NCBI RefSeq assembly: GCF_023715725.1
Contig: NZ_JAMBOT010000001.1
Location: 558,001 to 622,000 of the forward strand
Reading direction: 5' to 3'
DNA: 64,000 bases
From: Paenibacillus pasadenensis
Lineage (GTDB): Bacteria; Bacillota; Bacilli; Paenibacillales; Paenibacillaceae
Part shown: one piece after another, positions 45,776-54,332 of the stretch
How the letters are laid out: every line of letters begins with the position of its first letter
How positions within the stretch are numbered: the stretch's first letter is position 1
Notes under the pieces: generated by a model
Database searches by the model: none
Seen by the model: the letters and a program-made list of their open reading frames with translations, nothing else
What the model was told of the DNA's origin: nothing
Translations under genes and position numbers: made by a program

Positions 45776-45959
45776 CGTGACTACCTCCCAAGGAGAAACA
45801 TTAATAAGCATTATCTCCTCGGGCTTCATTTTTATTCCTCCTCAGGAAGTGAAGATCAGGTCCTATTTCCATCCCCGGAAGCGCCTTCAACCAAGCTCCT
45901 GTAAGGGATTCACTGCATAATTTCGGCTGTAAAAAAATATGCGGCAATCCGTTGCAAAA

Positions 45960-45991
45960 GAAAAAAATGCCGCAGGCTCGGCCTGCGGCGG
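45960..45991 (-). terminator. Intrinsic terminator
   Basis: GCCGCAGGC-CGA-GCCTGCGGC is followed by seven T on the minus strand, directly after the gene 46001-47224. It insulates sigG from that operon. Confidence 0.9.
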
Positions 45992-46000
45992 GAATGAGAT

Positions 46001-47224
46001 TTATTTGCCGTTGTTGGTGAAGATCAATTTCCATAGACGGTCTAAATCTGCTCTAGAATCCGTCCCTTCTATTTCCCCGCGATACAAAATTGCTTGCGTC
46101 GCTGCATCGTACACCGCTACCTTAGGAACGCGCCGATCTCGCCAGCTTACGTAAATAAGTCCATCCGCCAGCATAATATTCCTCGATCCCCGGTATTCAG
46201 TTGGCTCAAGCACTAAACGGTTAGCGGTTTGTTTTCCTGATAATGGGTCGATAAAATAAACGGCAGCTTGAGGGTTCTCCGCATAGTAAGCATACAGCTT
46301 GCCGCCATGCAGCTTGGGTTCAAGCCCGGTGCCGATGAGCTCTATCCCCTGACGAGGAAGCTCCCAGGTCGATCCGGTTGCGTAATCATATCCCATTATG
46401 CGCCGTTCCTTAAGCTTCGCAACACTGTTCTCTGTTTGCGCCAGTCCTTCTTCCGAGTCCTTCTGGTCTTGACGGTAAATGGTTTTAATATGGAACATGA
46501 CTAGAGAGGACGCTTTAAATTCGCTTTCTTCGCTAATGAGAGAAACAGACGTTTCTGTGTAGGGCTCCACTTGTTCGGGACTGCGGTAAACTTCTATTCT
46601 TTCGATAAGCTTACCGCTGTTGTAGTCGACAATATAATCATAATAGATTGCCTTCCTGCCTTTGTTGCCCGAATACGGCGTATGAATCTCCGATACTAAA
46701 AAATGAAGGTTGCCAGCTGCACTTTGTACATCCTCCACTCTAACTCCCGGGCCATTGGGACCGGTAACTGTAGAATCTTCAGTTTCATACGGTATTTCGA
46801 TCTCTCGCACGTTTCCATTCGTCTGTTCCAAAATCCTAATTTGAATAACAAACGGTTTGGAATTTACGCTCGCAGAGATAACGTTCTTATTGTCTTTATA
46901 GAAGGAATCACTGTATAGATGTCCTCGTATAAATGAACGATGCTGAACAATGAGCTCGTTACGTTCTAAGTAATGATCGTTATTCGCAACTAAGTCCGAG
47001 TATTGATTGAATAAAGCTCCCTTGTCCTGCCACTCAGCCTGACCATCATTTGATATACGGACGATTCCTGCTTCAAGAGCAAACCCCTTTAATACTTCGG
47101 CACTGCCCTTTTTGGTAACCAACTCGTATGGCGGAACGCGGTCTGCAAAAGCAGCGATGACAAAAGCGGCCATTATAACTGCTGTGCATGTCACAAGCCC
47201 AATGCTGAACGCATATCTTTTCAT
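46001..47224 (-). CDS. Membrane-anchored protein of a GntR-ABC operon, unknown function
   Basis: A 407-residue protein with an N-terminal membrane anchor (FSIGLVTCTAVIMAAFVIAAFA) and a large external part rich in Tyr and beta strands (repeated YDY, DPLSGK and similar), suggestive of a beta-propeller but not proven. I recognise no family. It is the last gene of an operon with a GntR regulator, an ABC ATPase and a permease, 9 bases after the permease, and ends in a strong terminator. Confidence 0.7.
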   Translation of the reverse strand: MKRYAFSIGLVTCTAVIMAAFVIAAFADRVPPYELVTKKGSAEVLKGFALEAGIVRISNDGQAEWQDKGALFNQYSDLVANNDHYLERNELIVQHRSFIRGHLYSDSFYKDNKNVISASVNSKPFVIQIRILEQTNGNVREIEIPYETEDSTVTGPNGPGVRVEDVQSAAGNLHFLVSEIHTPYSGNKGRKAIYYDYIVDYNSGKLIERIEVYRSPEQVEPYTETSVSLISEESEFKASSLVMFHIKTIYRQDQKDSEEGLAQTENSVAKLKERRIMGYDYATGSTWELPRQGIELIGTGLEPKLHGGKLYAYYAENPQAAVYFIDPLSGKQTANRLVLEPTEYRGSRNIMLADGLIYVSWRDRRVPKVAVYDAATQAILYRGEIEGTDSRADLDRLWKLIFTNNGK

Positions 47225-47233
47225 AGTTCCTCC

Positions 47234-48067
47234 TTACACCGTAACTTTTTTGCGCAGCAGCCATCTTCCAAGCCACAGCGACAGGGCGGCATTGAAGAGC
47301 ATAAAAACAATCGATGCGATAAGAAACTCGGAAGGGTAAAAAAAGTAGCCGCCTCTTTCAGCCATCATCATGATCCAGACAATTAAAATCACTGTCCCCA
47401 CCGTATAGGTCAAACCCGCAATAAGTCCCTTGAACCGGTAACAGCGCTCCAACAGCACTGTTGTGAACAGCATCAATACAAATACGGTTCCTATTCCGTA
47501 AACCAGAAAAAACTCCTGCAGCCGAACGGGAACGAAAATAACAGCTTTCCACATTCCAATCGTTTGAATTAATGTGTTGTACTCTCTTAGCTCAATCGGG
47601 ATACGAATACGATACATGGCCATTTGTAATGCAATCAACACGACTTGCAATGCAACCAAGCTGAAAACAAAAATCATAATGGCAGTAAATTTGGATAAAT
47701 ACAGAGTAAAACGCGGATGCGGTAACATCAGTAAGCGGTATACAAAACTGGATTTTCCAAACCATTCCCGATACCAGATGAAAAAAATATATAGACTGAG
47801 AACCACAATGCAGGTCATTATCGGAAAAGTCATCAGGTTCTCATTAAAAGAATGAATCGAACCAAAACTCAATTTTGAATAACTTGCAGCATATTCGCTG
47901 AGCGAAATACCTTCAGCCGACATTCTCCGGTAAACATCGTTTAAGGATTTGGTTAATGACATCTGCATCCCAAGCAGCTGAACGACAGCCGTAAGCGCCA
48001 TCAAGCCGAGCAGAATGAACCTGAACCGGTAAATCTCCATATGAACGAGCTTCAAATAAGTTTTCAA
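47234..48067 (-). CDS. ABC transporter permease subunit (Ytr-like)
   Basis: A 277-residue integral membrane protein with six hydrophobic segments; no clear family signature apart from its context. The start is TTG, overlapping the ATPase stop by 4 bases, with GGAGG 10 bases upstream. It is paired with the upstream ATPase, as in ytrA-type operons. Confidence 0.75.
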   Translation of the reverse strand: MKTYLKLVHMEIYRFRFILLGLMALTAVVQLLGMQMSLTKSLNDVYRRMSAEGISLSEYAASYSKLSFGSIHSFNENLMTFPIMTCIVVLSLYIFFIWYREWFGKSSFVYRLLMLPHPRFTLYLSKFTAIMIFVFSLVALQVVLIALQMAMYRIRIPIELREYNTLIQTIGMWKAVIFVPVRLQEFFLVYGIGTVFVLMLFTTVLLERCYRFKGLIAGLTYTVGTVILIVWIMMMAERGGYFFYPSEFLIASIVFMLFNAALSLWLGRWLLRKKVTV

Positions 48068-48753
48068 GGCCGGTATACCTCCCTCATCACATCGATAACC
48101 GACTTGCCTTCCGCTTCCCGCATCTCCTCGCAGTTGAAATCTTTGATAACATGGCCTTCCATCAAAAGCACCGCGCGGTCGATCAAATGCTCAACATCAC
48201 GAATCTCATGGGTGGTAATTAACACTCCCCGATCCTCGACGAGCTGGCTCGTGAACACTTCAGCGATTAATTCGCGGCTGAACATATCGATGCCCGAGAA
48301 CGGCTCATCCATCAGCACGTAGTCCACATCCTGAGCCATGCCGAGCACCAGATTGAATTTTGCCGCCGTGCCTTTGGACAGCCTGCCGATCCGCTCGCTG
48401 CGCTCCAGCCTGAAAAAGCTCATCAGATCCTCGGCACGCTCCGGGTTCCAGCGCGGATAAAAATCAGCCATAAACTGCAGGCCGTCGCGCAGCTTCATCG
48501 AGCCCGGCATCGTCAGCCGGTCCGGAATAAACGCAACCGTATGATAAATGTCATGTGTTATCGGCTGCCCGGCAATGCGGATGCTGCCGCCGTCCACCGG
48601 CGTCAAACCCATGATCGCCTTGAGAATGGTCGACTTGCCTGCACCGTTCAGTCCGATCAGACTTGTAATCTGTCCTTTTTCCACTTTAAAAGAAACGCCG
48701 TTCAAAACATGTTTGCGGCGGAATTTTTTGCGGATGTCGCTTATCTCAATCAT
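48064..48753 (-). CDS. ABC transporter ATP-binding protein (YtrB-like)
   Basis: A 229-residue ATPase. Walker A GLNGAGKST (33-41), Walker B VDYVLMDEPFSGID, and an H-loop THEIRD. The signature motif is degenerate: RLSKGTAAKFNL instead of LSGGQ, as in YtrB/EcsA relatives. It overlaps the GntR gene by 4 bases (ATGA). Confidence 0.87.
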   Translation of the reverse strand: MIEISDIRKKFRRKHVLNGVSFKVEKGQITSLIGLNGAGKSTILKAIMGLTPVDGGSIRIAGQPITHDIYHTVAFIPDRLTMPGSMKLRDGLQFMADFYPRWNPERAEDLMSFFRLERSERIGRLSKGTAAKFNLVLGMAQDVDYVLMDEPFSGIDMFSRELIAEVFTSQLVEDRGVLITTHEIRDVEHLIDRAVLLMEGHVIKDFNCEEMREAEGKSVIDVMREVYRP

Positions 48754-49166
48754 GCCCCTCCTGCCTTTCCATCCGGCTGCCCGGCTGCCCCGGTATATTT
48801 CTCACGCACCAGCTCAACCAGTTCGTCTACAGGGGCGTCGAGACGGCGCACGGACTGAACAAACGCTTCCACCGCCTCGCCGAGCAGCTCGGAGCGAATC
48901 GCTTTTAAGGTTGCGGTATCGCTAGTAATGCGGCTTGGGGAATTGCCCTCGGTCAAGATCAATTTCTGTTCCTCCATTTCCTTGTAGGCCTTCTGCGCCG
49001 TGTTCGGGTTAATCTTCACGCGGGTGGCCAGCTCGCGCCGGGAAGGGACTGTCTGTCCAGCAGTCAGTCGTCCGGTAACGATCAGCTCCTTGAAATGGCG
49101 GACCACCTGCAGGTATACCGGATCCCGGCTGTTGAACACCGCCTCCGGCCATTCTTCGTTGTTCAT
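48750..49166 (-). CDS. GntR family transcriptional regulator (YtrA-like)
   Basis: A 138-residue repressor of the YtrA subfamily: winged helix-turn-helix (VPSRRELATRVKINPNTAQKAYKEME) plus a short helical C-terminal dimerisation tail. Such regulators repress their own ABC operon and respond to wall-active antibiotics in Bacillus and relatives. It is the first gene; a perfect palindrome lies over its predicted transcription start. Confidence 0.9.
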   Translation of the reverse strand: MNNEEWPEAVFNSRDPVYLQVVRHFKELIVTGRLTAGQTVPSRRELATRVKINPNTAQKAYKEMEEQKLILTEGNSPSRITSDTATLKAIRSELLGEAVEAFVQSVRRLDAPVDELVELVREKYTGAAGQPDGKAGGA

Positions 49167-49204
49167 CTCGCACCTCGCCTTAAAGTGTGTGTACTATGTA
49201 GTTC

Positions 49205-49223
49205 ATACACTTGATAAGTGTAT
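49205..49223. promoter_or_regulatory. GntR/YtrA operator palindrome
   Basis: ATACACTT-GAT-AAGTGTAT is a perfect 19-base palindrome, just downstream of the predicted -10 and 39 bases upstream of the GntR start codon. Extra ATACAC half-sites flank it (49237-49232 region). Binding here would block transcription. Confidence 0.75.
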
Positions 49224-49251
49224 TATGCGTGCCATACACCAAAATTGTCAA
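49222..49251 (-). promoter_or_regulatory. Sigma-A promoter of the GntR-ABC operon
   Basis: TTGACA (49251-49246) and CATAAT (49227-49222) are separated by 18 bases. The -10 abuts the operator palindrome. Confidence 0.75.
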
Positions 49252-49275
49252 CATCTGTTTATCAATAATTTGGAA

Positions 49276-49321
49276 AATAAAAAGATGGAGCAAATCGCTT
49301 TAACACGATTTGCTCCATCTT
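49276..49321 (-). terminator. Intrinsic terminator of the ABC exporter gene
   Basis: AAGATGGAGCAAATCG and its complement form a perfect 16-bp stem with an 8-base loop, followed by TTTTATTTT on the minus strand. Confidence 0.92.
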
Positions 49322-49387
49322 GAAGGTTATTCCGACAAAAGCCGTGCAGAACTTTCTCATGCACAACTCAGTCCTTGCACTCTGCCA

Positions 49388-51118
49388 TTAAGCCTGGCTC
49401 GCTTGAGCGACATGCAGACGGCTGTAAATGCCCCCCGCAGCGATCAGCTCCTGATGACGCCCTTCTTCGGCGATGCCGTTGCTGTTGACGACGAGAATGC
49501 GGTCCGCATTCCGGACCGTGCTCAGCCGGTGCGCGATAACTAGCGTTGTGCGACCAACGGAAAGCTCGGCGAGCGAAGCCTGAATCGCCGCTTCCGTCTC
49601 CGTATCCAGCGCAGATGTCGCTTCGTCTAAAATAAGAATCGGCGGATTTTTGAGGAACATGCGCGCAATCGACATACGCTGTTTCTGTCCGCCGGACAGC
49701 TTCACGCCACGCTCGCCGATGACGGTGTCCATACCCGCCGGCAGCGAACGAATCAGCTCGTCAAGCGAAGCTCTGCGCGCCGCATCCCAAATCTGCTCTT
49801 CCGTCGCGTTCAGGTCGCCGTAGGCGATATTTTCGCGGATTGTGCCCGAGAACAGGAACACATCCTGCTGAACGATACCGATGTTGCGGCGCAGCGACTC
49901 CACCGTCACGTCGCGGATATCGCGGCCGTCCACCTTGATTGATCCTCCATCCACCTCGTAGAAGCGCGGAAGCAGGCTGCAGATGGTCGTTTTGCCCGCG
50001 CCGGAAGGACCGACAAAAGCAACTGTTTCACCGGGCTTGATGCTGAAGCTGATGTTTTGCAAAATCGGACGCTCCGATTCGTAGCTGAAGCTGACGCTGT
50101 TGAATTCAATCTCCCCCCGAACCGTATCCAGCTCCGTTGCATTCGGCGAATCCTTAATATCGGGATCGGTATCCAAAATCTCGCAATAACGGCCAAACCC
50201 GGCGATGCCTCTTGGGTATGTCTCGATGATCGCGTTGATTTTCTCAATCGGACGGAAAAAGACGTTCGAGAGCAGCAGAAACGCCAGAAACTCGCCGATC
50301 TCAAGACTGCCTTTAATGTAGAACCAGGCGCCAAACAGCAAAATCATAACCGAGATGAGACGCATCATCATGTAGTTAATCGTCATGCTTGCCGAAAGCG
50401 TTTTGTAGGCCATCAGCTTCGTCTTGCGGTAGTTTGCGTTTTCTACGGAAAACAGCTTGTTCTCATGCTCTTCGTTAGCGAACGATTGCACAACACGCAT
50501 GCCGCCAACGTTATCTTCGATGCGGGCGTTGAAATTGCCGACATTGCCGAACATTTCGCCATACGTGCGGCCCATGCGCTGGCCGAAGAAAATAATCATC
50601 CATGCCAGTACCGGAATAATGATAAAGCTGATAATAGCCAGCTCCAGATTAATGTAAGCCATCAGGCCGAATGCGCCGATCAGCGTCATGACAGCGATAA
50701 AAGCATCCTCCGGACCGTGATGGGCCAGCTCCCCGATGTCGTTCAGATCGTTTGTCATACGCCCGATCAGATGACCTGTTTTGTTGTTGTCAAAAAAACG
50801 GAAGCTGAGCTTCTGAACATGGCCAAACAGATTGCGGCGCATATCTGTCTCGATGTTGATGCCGAGCATATGCCCCCAGTAGGTAACAATGTAGTTCAAA
50901 AGCGCTGTTAAGGCGTAAACGGCCAGCAAGCCGATTGAAGCCCAAACGATAATGGCCCAATTGCCCGAAGGCAGCAGGTCATCCACGAAACGATTCACCG
51001 CAAGCGGGAAGGCCAGCTCCAGCAGGCCGGCGATGACCGCACAGGTGAAGTCCAGAATAAACAAGCCTTTGTAAGGCCGGTAATGCGCAAAAAATCGGCG
51101 GAGCATGTCTTCACTCAT
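49388..51118 (-). CDS. ABC exporter, fused membrane and ATP-binding domains
   Basis: A 576-residue half-transporter of the multidrug/lipid exporter type. Six membrane segments are in residues 20-305. The ATPase domain has GPSGAGKTT (Walker A), LSGGQKQRMSIAR (signature), ILILDEATSALD (Walker B) and AHRLST (H-loop). Homodimers export drugs or lipids (family knowledge). Several starts are possible: ATG 51118 (MSEDMLRRFF) or ATG 51109; neither has a strong ribosome binding site. Single-gene unit with its own terminator. Confidence 0.92.
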   Translation of the reverse strand: MSEDMLRRFFAHYRPYKGLFILDFTCAVIAGLLELAFPLAVNRFVDDLLPSGNWAIIVWASIGLLAVYALTALLNYIVTYWGHMLGINIETDMRRNLFGHVQKLSFRFFDNNKTGHLIGRMTNDLNDIGELAHHGPEDAFIAVMTLIGAFGLMAYINLELAIISFIIIPVLAWMIIFFGQRMGRTYGEMFGNVGNFNARIEDNVGGMRVVQSFANEEHENKLFSVENANYRKTKLMAYKTLSASMTINYMMMRLISVMILLFGAWFYIKGSLEIGEFLAFLLLSNVFFRPIEKINAIIETYPRGIAGFGRYCEILDTDPDIKDSPNATELDTVRGEIEFNSVSFSYESERPILQNISFSIKPGETVAFVGPSGAGKTTICSLLPRFYEVDGGSIKVDGRDIRDVTVESLRRNIGIVQQDVFLFSGTIRENIAYGDLNATEEQIWDAARRASLDELIRSLPAGMDTVIGERGVKLSGGQKQRMSIARMFLKNPPILILDEATSALDTETEAAIQASLAELSVGRTTLVIAHRLSTVRNADRILVVNSNGIAEEGRHQELIAAGGIYSRLHVAQASQA

Positions 51119-51243
51119 TTCTGCATTTCTGCCTGAATTATTCAATAAAAACCTATACAAACCATTGTAATGATAATCCTTCTCAACGTCAAAGCTTTTT
51201 TACCTGTTCTTGGATGCATCAGCCTAAATAATTTTTCCCATCA

Positions 51244-51271
51244 CAAAAAAGAGGCGCCGCAGCGCCCCTCC
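51244..51271 (-). terminator. Intrinsic terminator of the ankyrin lipoprotein gene
   Basis: GAGGGGCGC-TGCG-GCGCCTC with TTTTTTGTG on the minus strand overlaps the region just past the stop codon. Confidence 0.8.
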
Positions 51272-51273
51272 CA

Positions 51274-51981
51274 TTATTTTGCCCCTGCTTGGAGCAAAAT
51301 TTGTTCCATTTCCTTTAAGCCTTTGCCCCGCGCATGCTGCAGCGGTGTAACACCTTCAGAATCCGCAAGGTTCACGTCGGCTCCATGTTCGATCAGCAGC
51401 CGCAGCGTATCCTGCTGCTTCGTATTGCCGTTGTTCAGAATAATCGACTCCAGCAGAGCGGTCCAGCCCAGATTATTCACGTGATCCACATCAATCTCCG
51501 TTTTCGTAAGCAGCTCCTTTACAACTTCCGTATATCCGTGCTCGGAAGCCGGGATCAGCGCTGTTCCGCCATAACGATTGGTGATGGCAGGATCGGCTCC
51601 TGCTTGAATCGTAAGCCGCAAAATATCCAAATACCCTTCCGCTCCCGCATAAAGAAACGGCGTATTTCTCATGTCGTCTCTCATATTAACGTCCGCTCCA
51701 GCCTCTACCAGCACCCGGACCGATTGGACATCGTTGTTATAGGTAGCGATCATTGCAGCCGTTCTGCCTTTGGCGTCCTGCACATTGAGATCCGCACCCT
51801 CCTCAATGAGCCTTTTCAGAGCTGCAGAGTCCTTCTGCTGTGCCGCTTGCAGCAATTGCTCGTTCATGGTATCCGTTTCGCCTCCTTGATTGTTCGCGCT
51901 TCCTTCATTTCCGCCGCCCGCAGAGGAGCAGCCTTGAAGAATAAACATGCAGCCTATAACGATGATTAGCCATTTCTTCAT
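51274..51981 (-). CDS. Ankyrin-repeat lipoprotein
   Basis: A 235-residue lipoprotein. The signal peptide ends in lipobox LQGC (Cys18), followed by a Gly/Asn/Ser linker. Residues about 40-230 are ankyrin repeats (LIEEGADLNVQDAKGRTAAM, LVEAGADVNMRDDMRNTPFL, LIEHGADVNLADSEGVTPL). It is thus anchored outside the membrane and probably binds another protein. It is one of two exported ankyrin proteins in this window. Confidence 0.9.
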   Translation of the reverse strand: MKKWLIIVIGCMFILQGCSSAGGGNEGSANNQGGETDTMNEQLLQAAQQKDSAALKRLIEEGADLNVQDAKGRTAAMIATYNNDVQSVRVLVEAGADVNMRDDMRNTPFLYAGAEGYLDILRLTIQAGADPAITNRYGGTALIPASEHGYTEVVKELLTKTEIDVDHVNNLGWTALLESIILNNGNTKQQDTLRLLIEHGADVNLADSEGVTPLQHARGKGLKEMEQILLQAGAK

Positions 51982-52137
51982 GGAATCCCTCCTAGTTTAA
52001 GATGAAATGTGGAAAAGCGTATCCTTCCTGCATGTCTTAGTGTAGAGGATGATGCAAAACTCGCTCTAAAGAAAAGATAAACAAATCCTAAATAATGCCG
52101 GTGCATGGTAAAATGATGCGGTAAAGGAGGGGTGGCC

Positions 52138-53487
52138 TTGTACGACATAACAATTATCGGCGCAGGCGTGAGCGGAATTTTTGCGGCTCATACGTTAATG
52201 GAGCACAGCTCCGGCCGAGTGCTGCTGCTGGACAAGGGCAAACCTCTTGAGGAGAGGAGCTGTCCTCAGGAACGCGGCTTAAGCTGCGATTGCCGCGACT
52301 GCTCCGCCTATTGCGGCTTCGGAGGATTGGGGCGCTCGGAGGGCAAATATAATTTTACCGGCGATTTCGGCGGAGAGCTGGAAGAGATGTTTGGCCCTGA
52401 AGCGCTGGCGGAGCTTATGAACGAAGTGGATCGTGTTTTATGTCTCTATGGCGCGTCTGCTGCCGAGCCCTACCGGACCCATAGCGATAAGCTGGCTGAC
52501 CGGGCTTCTGCGAGCGGGCTCAAGCTGCTGACGTCAACCGTCCGGCATTTGGGCACAAAGCTGAGCTCTCAAATGCTGGAAGGCTTCCAAACTGCTCTTC
52601 AGTCGGGAATCGATATGAGATTTGAAACAACCGTGAGTTCAATCGAGCAGCTCAAACGAGGAGAAGGCTACCGGCTTCATTTTCCCGGAGGAGATACGGT
52701 AGATACTAAGAACCTGCTGCTTGCGACGGGGCGAAGCGGCAGCGGCTGGCTGCCCGGAATTCTGCGGCCGCTCGGTCTGGAGCCCCGCGTCACTCGGCTG
52801 GATTTGGGGCTGCGGCTAGAAATGCCGGGAGGGCAACTGGATTCTATTTTGCAGGAGACGTTTGAAACGAAGCTTCGCTACACAGAGACAGAGTTTTCCG
52901 CAACAACCTACTGTATGAATCCAAACGGAGGCATCGTCCGCAAGAGGCAGGAAGGGCTTGTGATGGCAGACGGCCAAAATTTTCGTGAACGGGACAGCGG
53001 CAGCAGAAATCTTAACTTCAGCCTGTTCATTCCCCGTCATTTTGCCACGCTGGAGCTGGCCAACCAGTACGCCGCCAAAATAATCGGTGCGGTGAACCGT
53101 GGCGGCGAGCGGATTGCCGTACAGCGTCTAGCCGATCTGCTAGCCGGGCGCCGCACAACAGCTGCAGCGCTAGCAGCCAATTCAGTGCAGCCTTCTCTGG
53201 AGGCTGACCCGGCGCAGTTAACGGAAGAATTGCCAGTGCTATACATCCAGGCCACGCTGAAGTTCCTGGAGGCTTTGGAGAGGCTGCTCGGCTGTTCCAT
53301 AAACGGCGATACGCTGCTGTACGCTCTCGACGGAAAATTTTATGCGCCAAAAATGGAGACAGATACTGACTTTCAGACGGCGCTGCCAGGATTATATGCA
53401 ATCGGAGATTGTTCCGGACGGACGCATTCGCTGTCCCAGGCCGCTGCCAGCGGCATTCATGCGGCCCGGCGTTTACTAAGAGAGTGA
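52138..53487 (+). CDS. FAD-dependent oxidoreductase (COG2509-like)
   Basis: A 449-residue flavoprotein. FAD-binding GAGVSGIFAA is at the N-terminus; an ATGRSGSGW segment and C-terminal GLYAIGDCSGRTHSLSQAAASGIHAAR complete the dinucleotide fold. A Cys-rich stretch (CPQERGLSCDCRDCSAYCGFGGLG, residues about 43-66, six Cys) follows the first beta-alpha unit and could bind a metal or an Fe-S cluster. TTG 52138 is chosen because AAAGGAGG lies 7 bases upstream; a GTG at 52132 is too close. Plus strand, against the surrounding genes. Confidence 0.85.
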   Translation: MYDITIIGAGVSGIFAAHTLMEHSSGRVLLLDKGKPLEERSCPQERGLSCDCRDCSAYCGFGGLGRSEGKYNFTGDFGGELEEMFGPEALAELMNEVDRVLCLYGASAAEPYRTHSDKLADRASASGLKLLTSTVRHLGTKLSSQMLEGFQTALQSGIDMRFETTVSSIEQLKRGEGYRLHFPGGDTVDTKNLLLATGRSGSGWLPGILRPLGLEPRVTRLDLGLRLEMPGGQLDSILQETFETKLRYTETEFSATTYCMNPNGGIVRKRQEGLVMADGQNFRERDSGSRNLNFSLFIPRHFATLELANQYAAKIIGAVNRGGERIAVQRLADLLAGRRTTAAALAANSVQPSLEADPAQLTEELPVLYIQATLKFLEALERLLGCSINGDTLLYALDGKFYAPKMETDTDFQTALPGLYAIGDCSGRTHSLSQAAASGIHAARRLLRE

Positions 53488-53535
53488 GTCTAGTCCTTAT
53501 TATTCAGTACGATATAAATGGCTCTTAAATCAAAA

Positions 53536-53575
53536 AAAGACTGCCTGTGTCACTCTCGACACGAGGCAGTCTTTT
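53536..53575. terminator. Bidirectional terminator
   Basis: AAAGACTGCCT-GTGTC...GACAC-AGGCAGTCTTT forms a strong stem with A and T runs between the convergent oxidoreductase and sigE genes. Confidence 0.88.
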
Positions 53576-53581
53576 ATGACG

Positions 53582-54304
53582 TCAAACCATTTTGTTGAAT
53601 TCTTTGCGCAGCCGCTTGATAATGCGTTTTTCCAGACGAGAGATATAGGATTGCGAAATGCCGAGCTGATCGGCTACGTCCTTCTGGGTTTTTTCCTCCC
53701 CGTCGGCAAGCCCGAAGCGCAGCTCCATAATGATGCGTTCCCGCTCGGTAAGCTTGTCAAGCGCTTTATGCAGCAGCTTGCGGTCAACCTGCTCTTCGAT
53801 ATTGCGGTAAATCGTATCGTTTTCCGTACCGAGAACATCGGACAAGAGCAGCTCATTCCCGTCCCAATCAATGTTCAGCGGCTCGTCAAACGATACTTCG
53901 GTGCGCGTTTTGCTGTTGCGGCGCAGAAACATCAGAATTTCATTTTCGATACAGCGAGAGGCGTACGTGGCGAGCTTGATCTTTTTCTCAGGATCGAAGG
54001 TGTTGACCGCCTTGATCAGTCCAATTGCTCCGATCGATACAAGATCCTCGATATGAATGCCGGTATTCTCAAACTTGCGGGCAATGTACACAACAAGACG
54101 AAGATTACGTTCAATCAGCATGGCGCGGATGGCGCTGTCGCCTGTGGAAAGGCGCTCCAGAAGATATTCCTCTTCCTCGCGTGTCAGCGGCGGAGGCAGC
54201 GCTTCACTGCCGCCAATATAATAGATCTCCTGGCTTTTGAGCCCGAGCAGAAACAACAAGCGATAATAGTACAATTGCAGGTTCAGACGCAGCTTAACCA
54301 TCAT
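53582..54304 (-). CDS. sigE: RNA polymerase sporulation sigma factor SigE
   Basis: A 240-residue mother-cell sigma factor made as an inactive pro-protein. Residues 1-30 are the membrane-associating pro-sequence ([39 protein letters not shown]). Region 2 [45 protein letters not shown] and region 4 [24 protein letters not shown] are nearly identical to known SigE. ATG 54304 has GAGGAG 9 bases upstream. It follows spoIIGA, its activating protease, by 28 bases. Confidence 0.97.
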   Translation of the reverse strand: MMVKLRLNLQLYYYRLLFLLGLKSQEIYYIGGSEALPPPLTREEEEYLLERLSTGDSAIRAMLIERNLRLVVYIARKFENTGIHIEDLVSIGAIGLIKAVNTFDPEKKIKLATYASRCIENEILMFLRRNSKTRTEVSFDEPLNIDWDGNELLLSDVLGTENDTIYRNIEEQVDRKLLHKALDKLTERERIIMELRFGLADGEEKTQKDVADQLGISQSYISRLEKRIIKRLRKEFNKMV

Positions 54305-54332
54305 AGAATCCATCTCCTCGTATCATTGTTGT

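Noticed and set aside
45830..45960. GCATA plus GCCGAAATTA as a sigma-F promoter of sigG
   Set aside because: The -10-like part fits with one mismatch, but the spacing of 10 bases is far too short for sigma-F, so I do not claim it.
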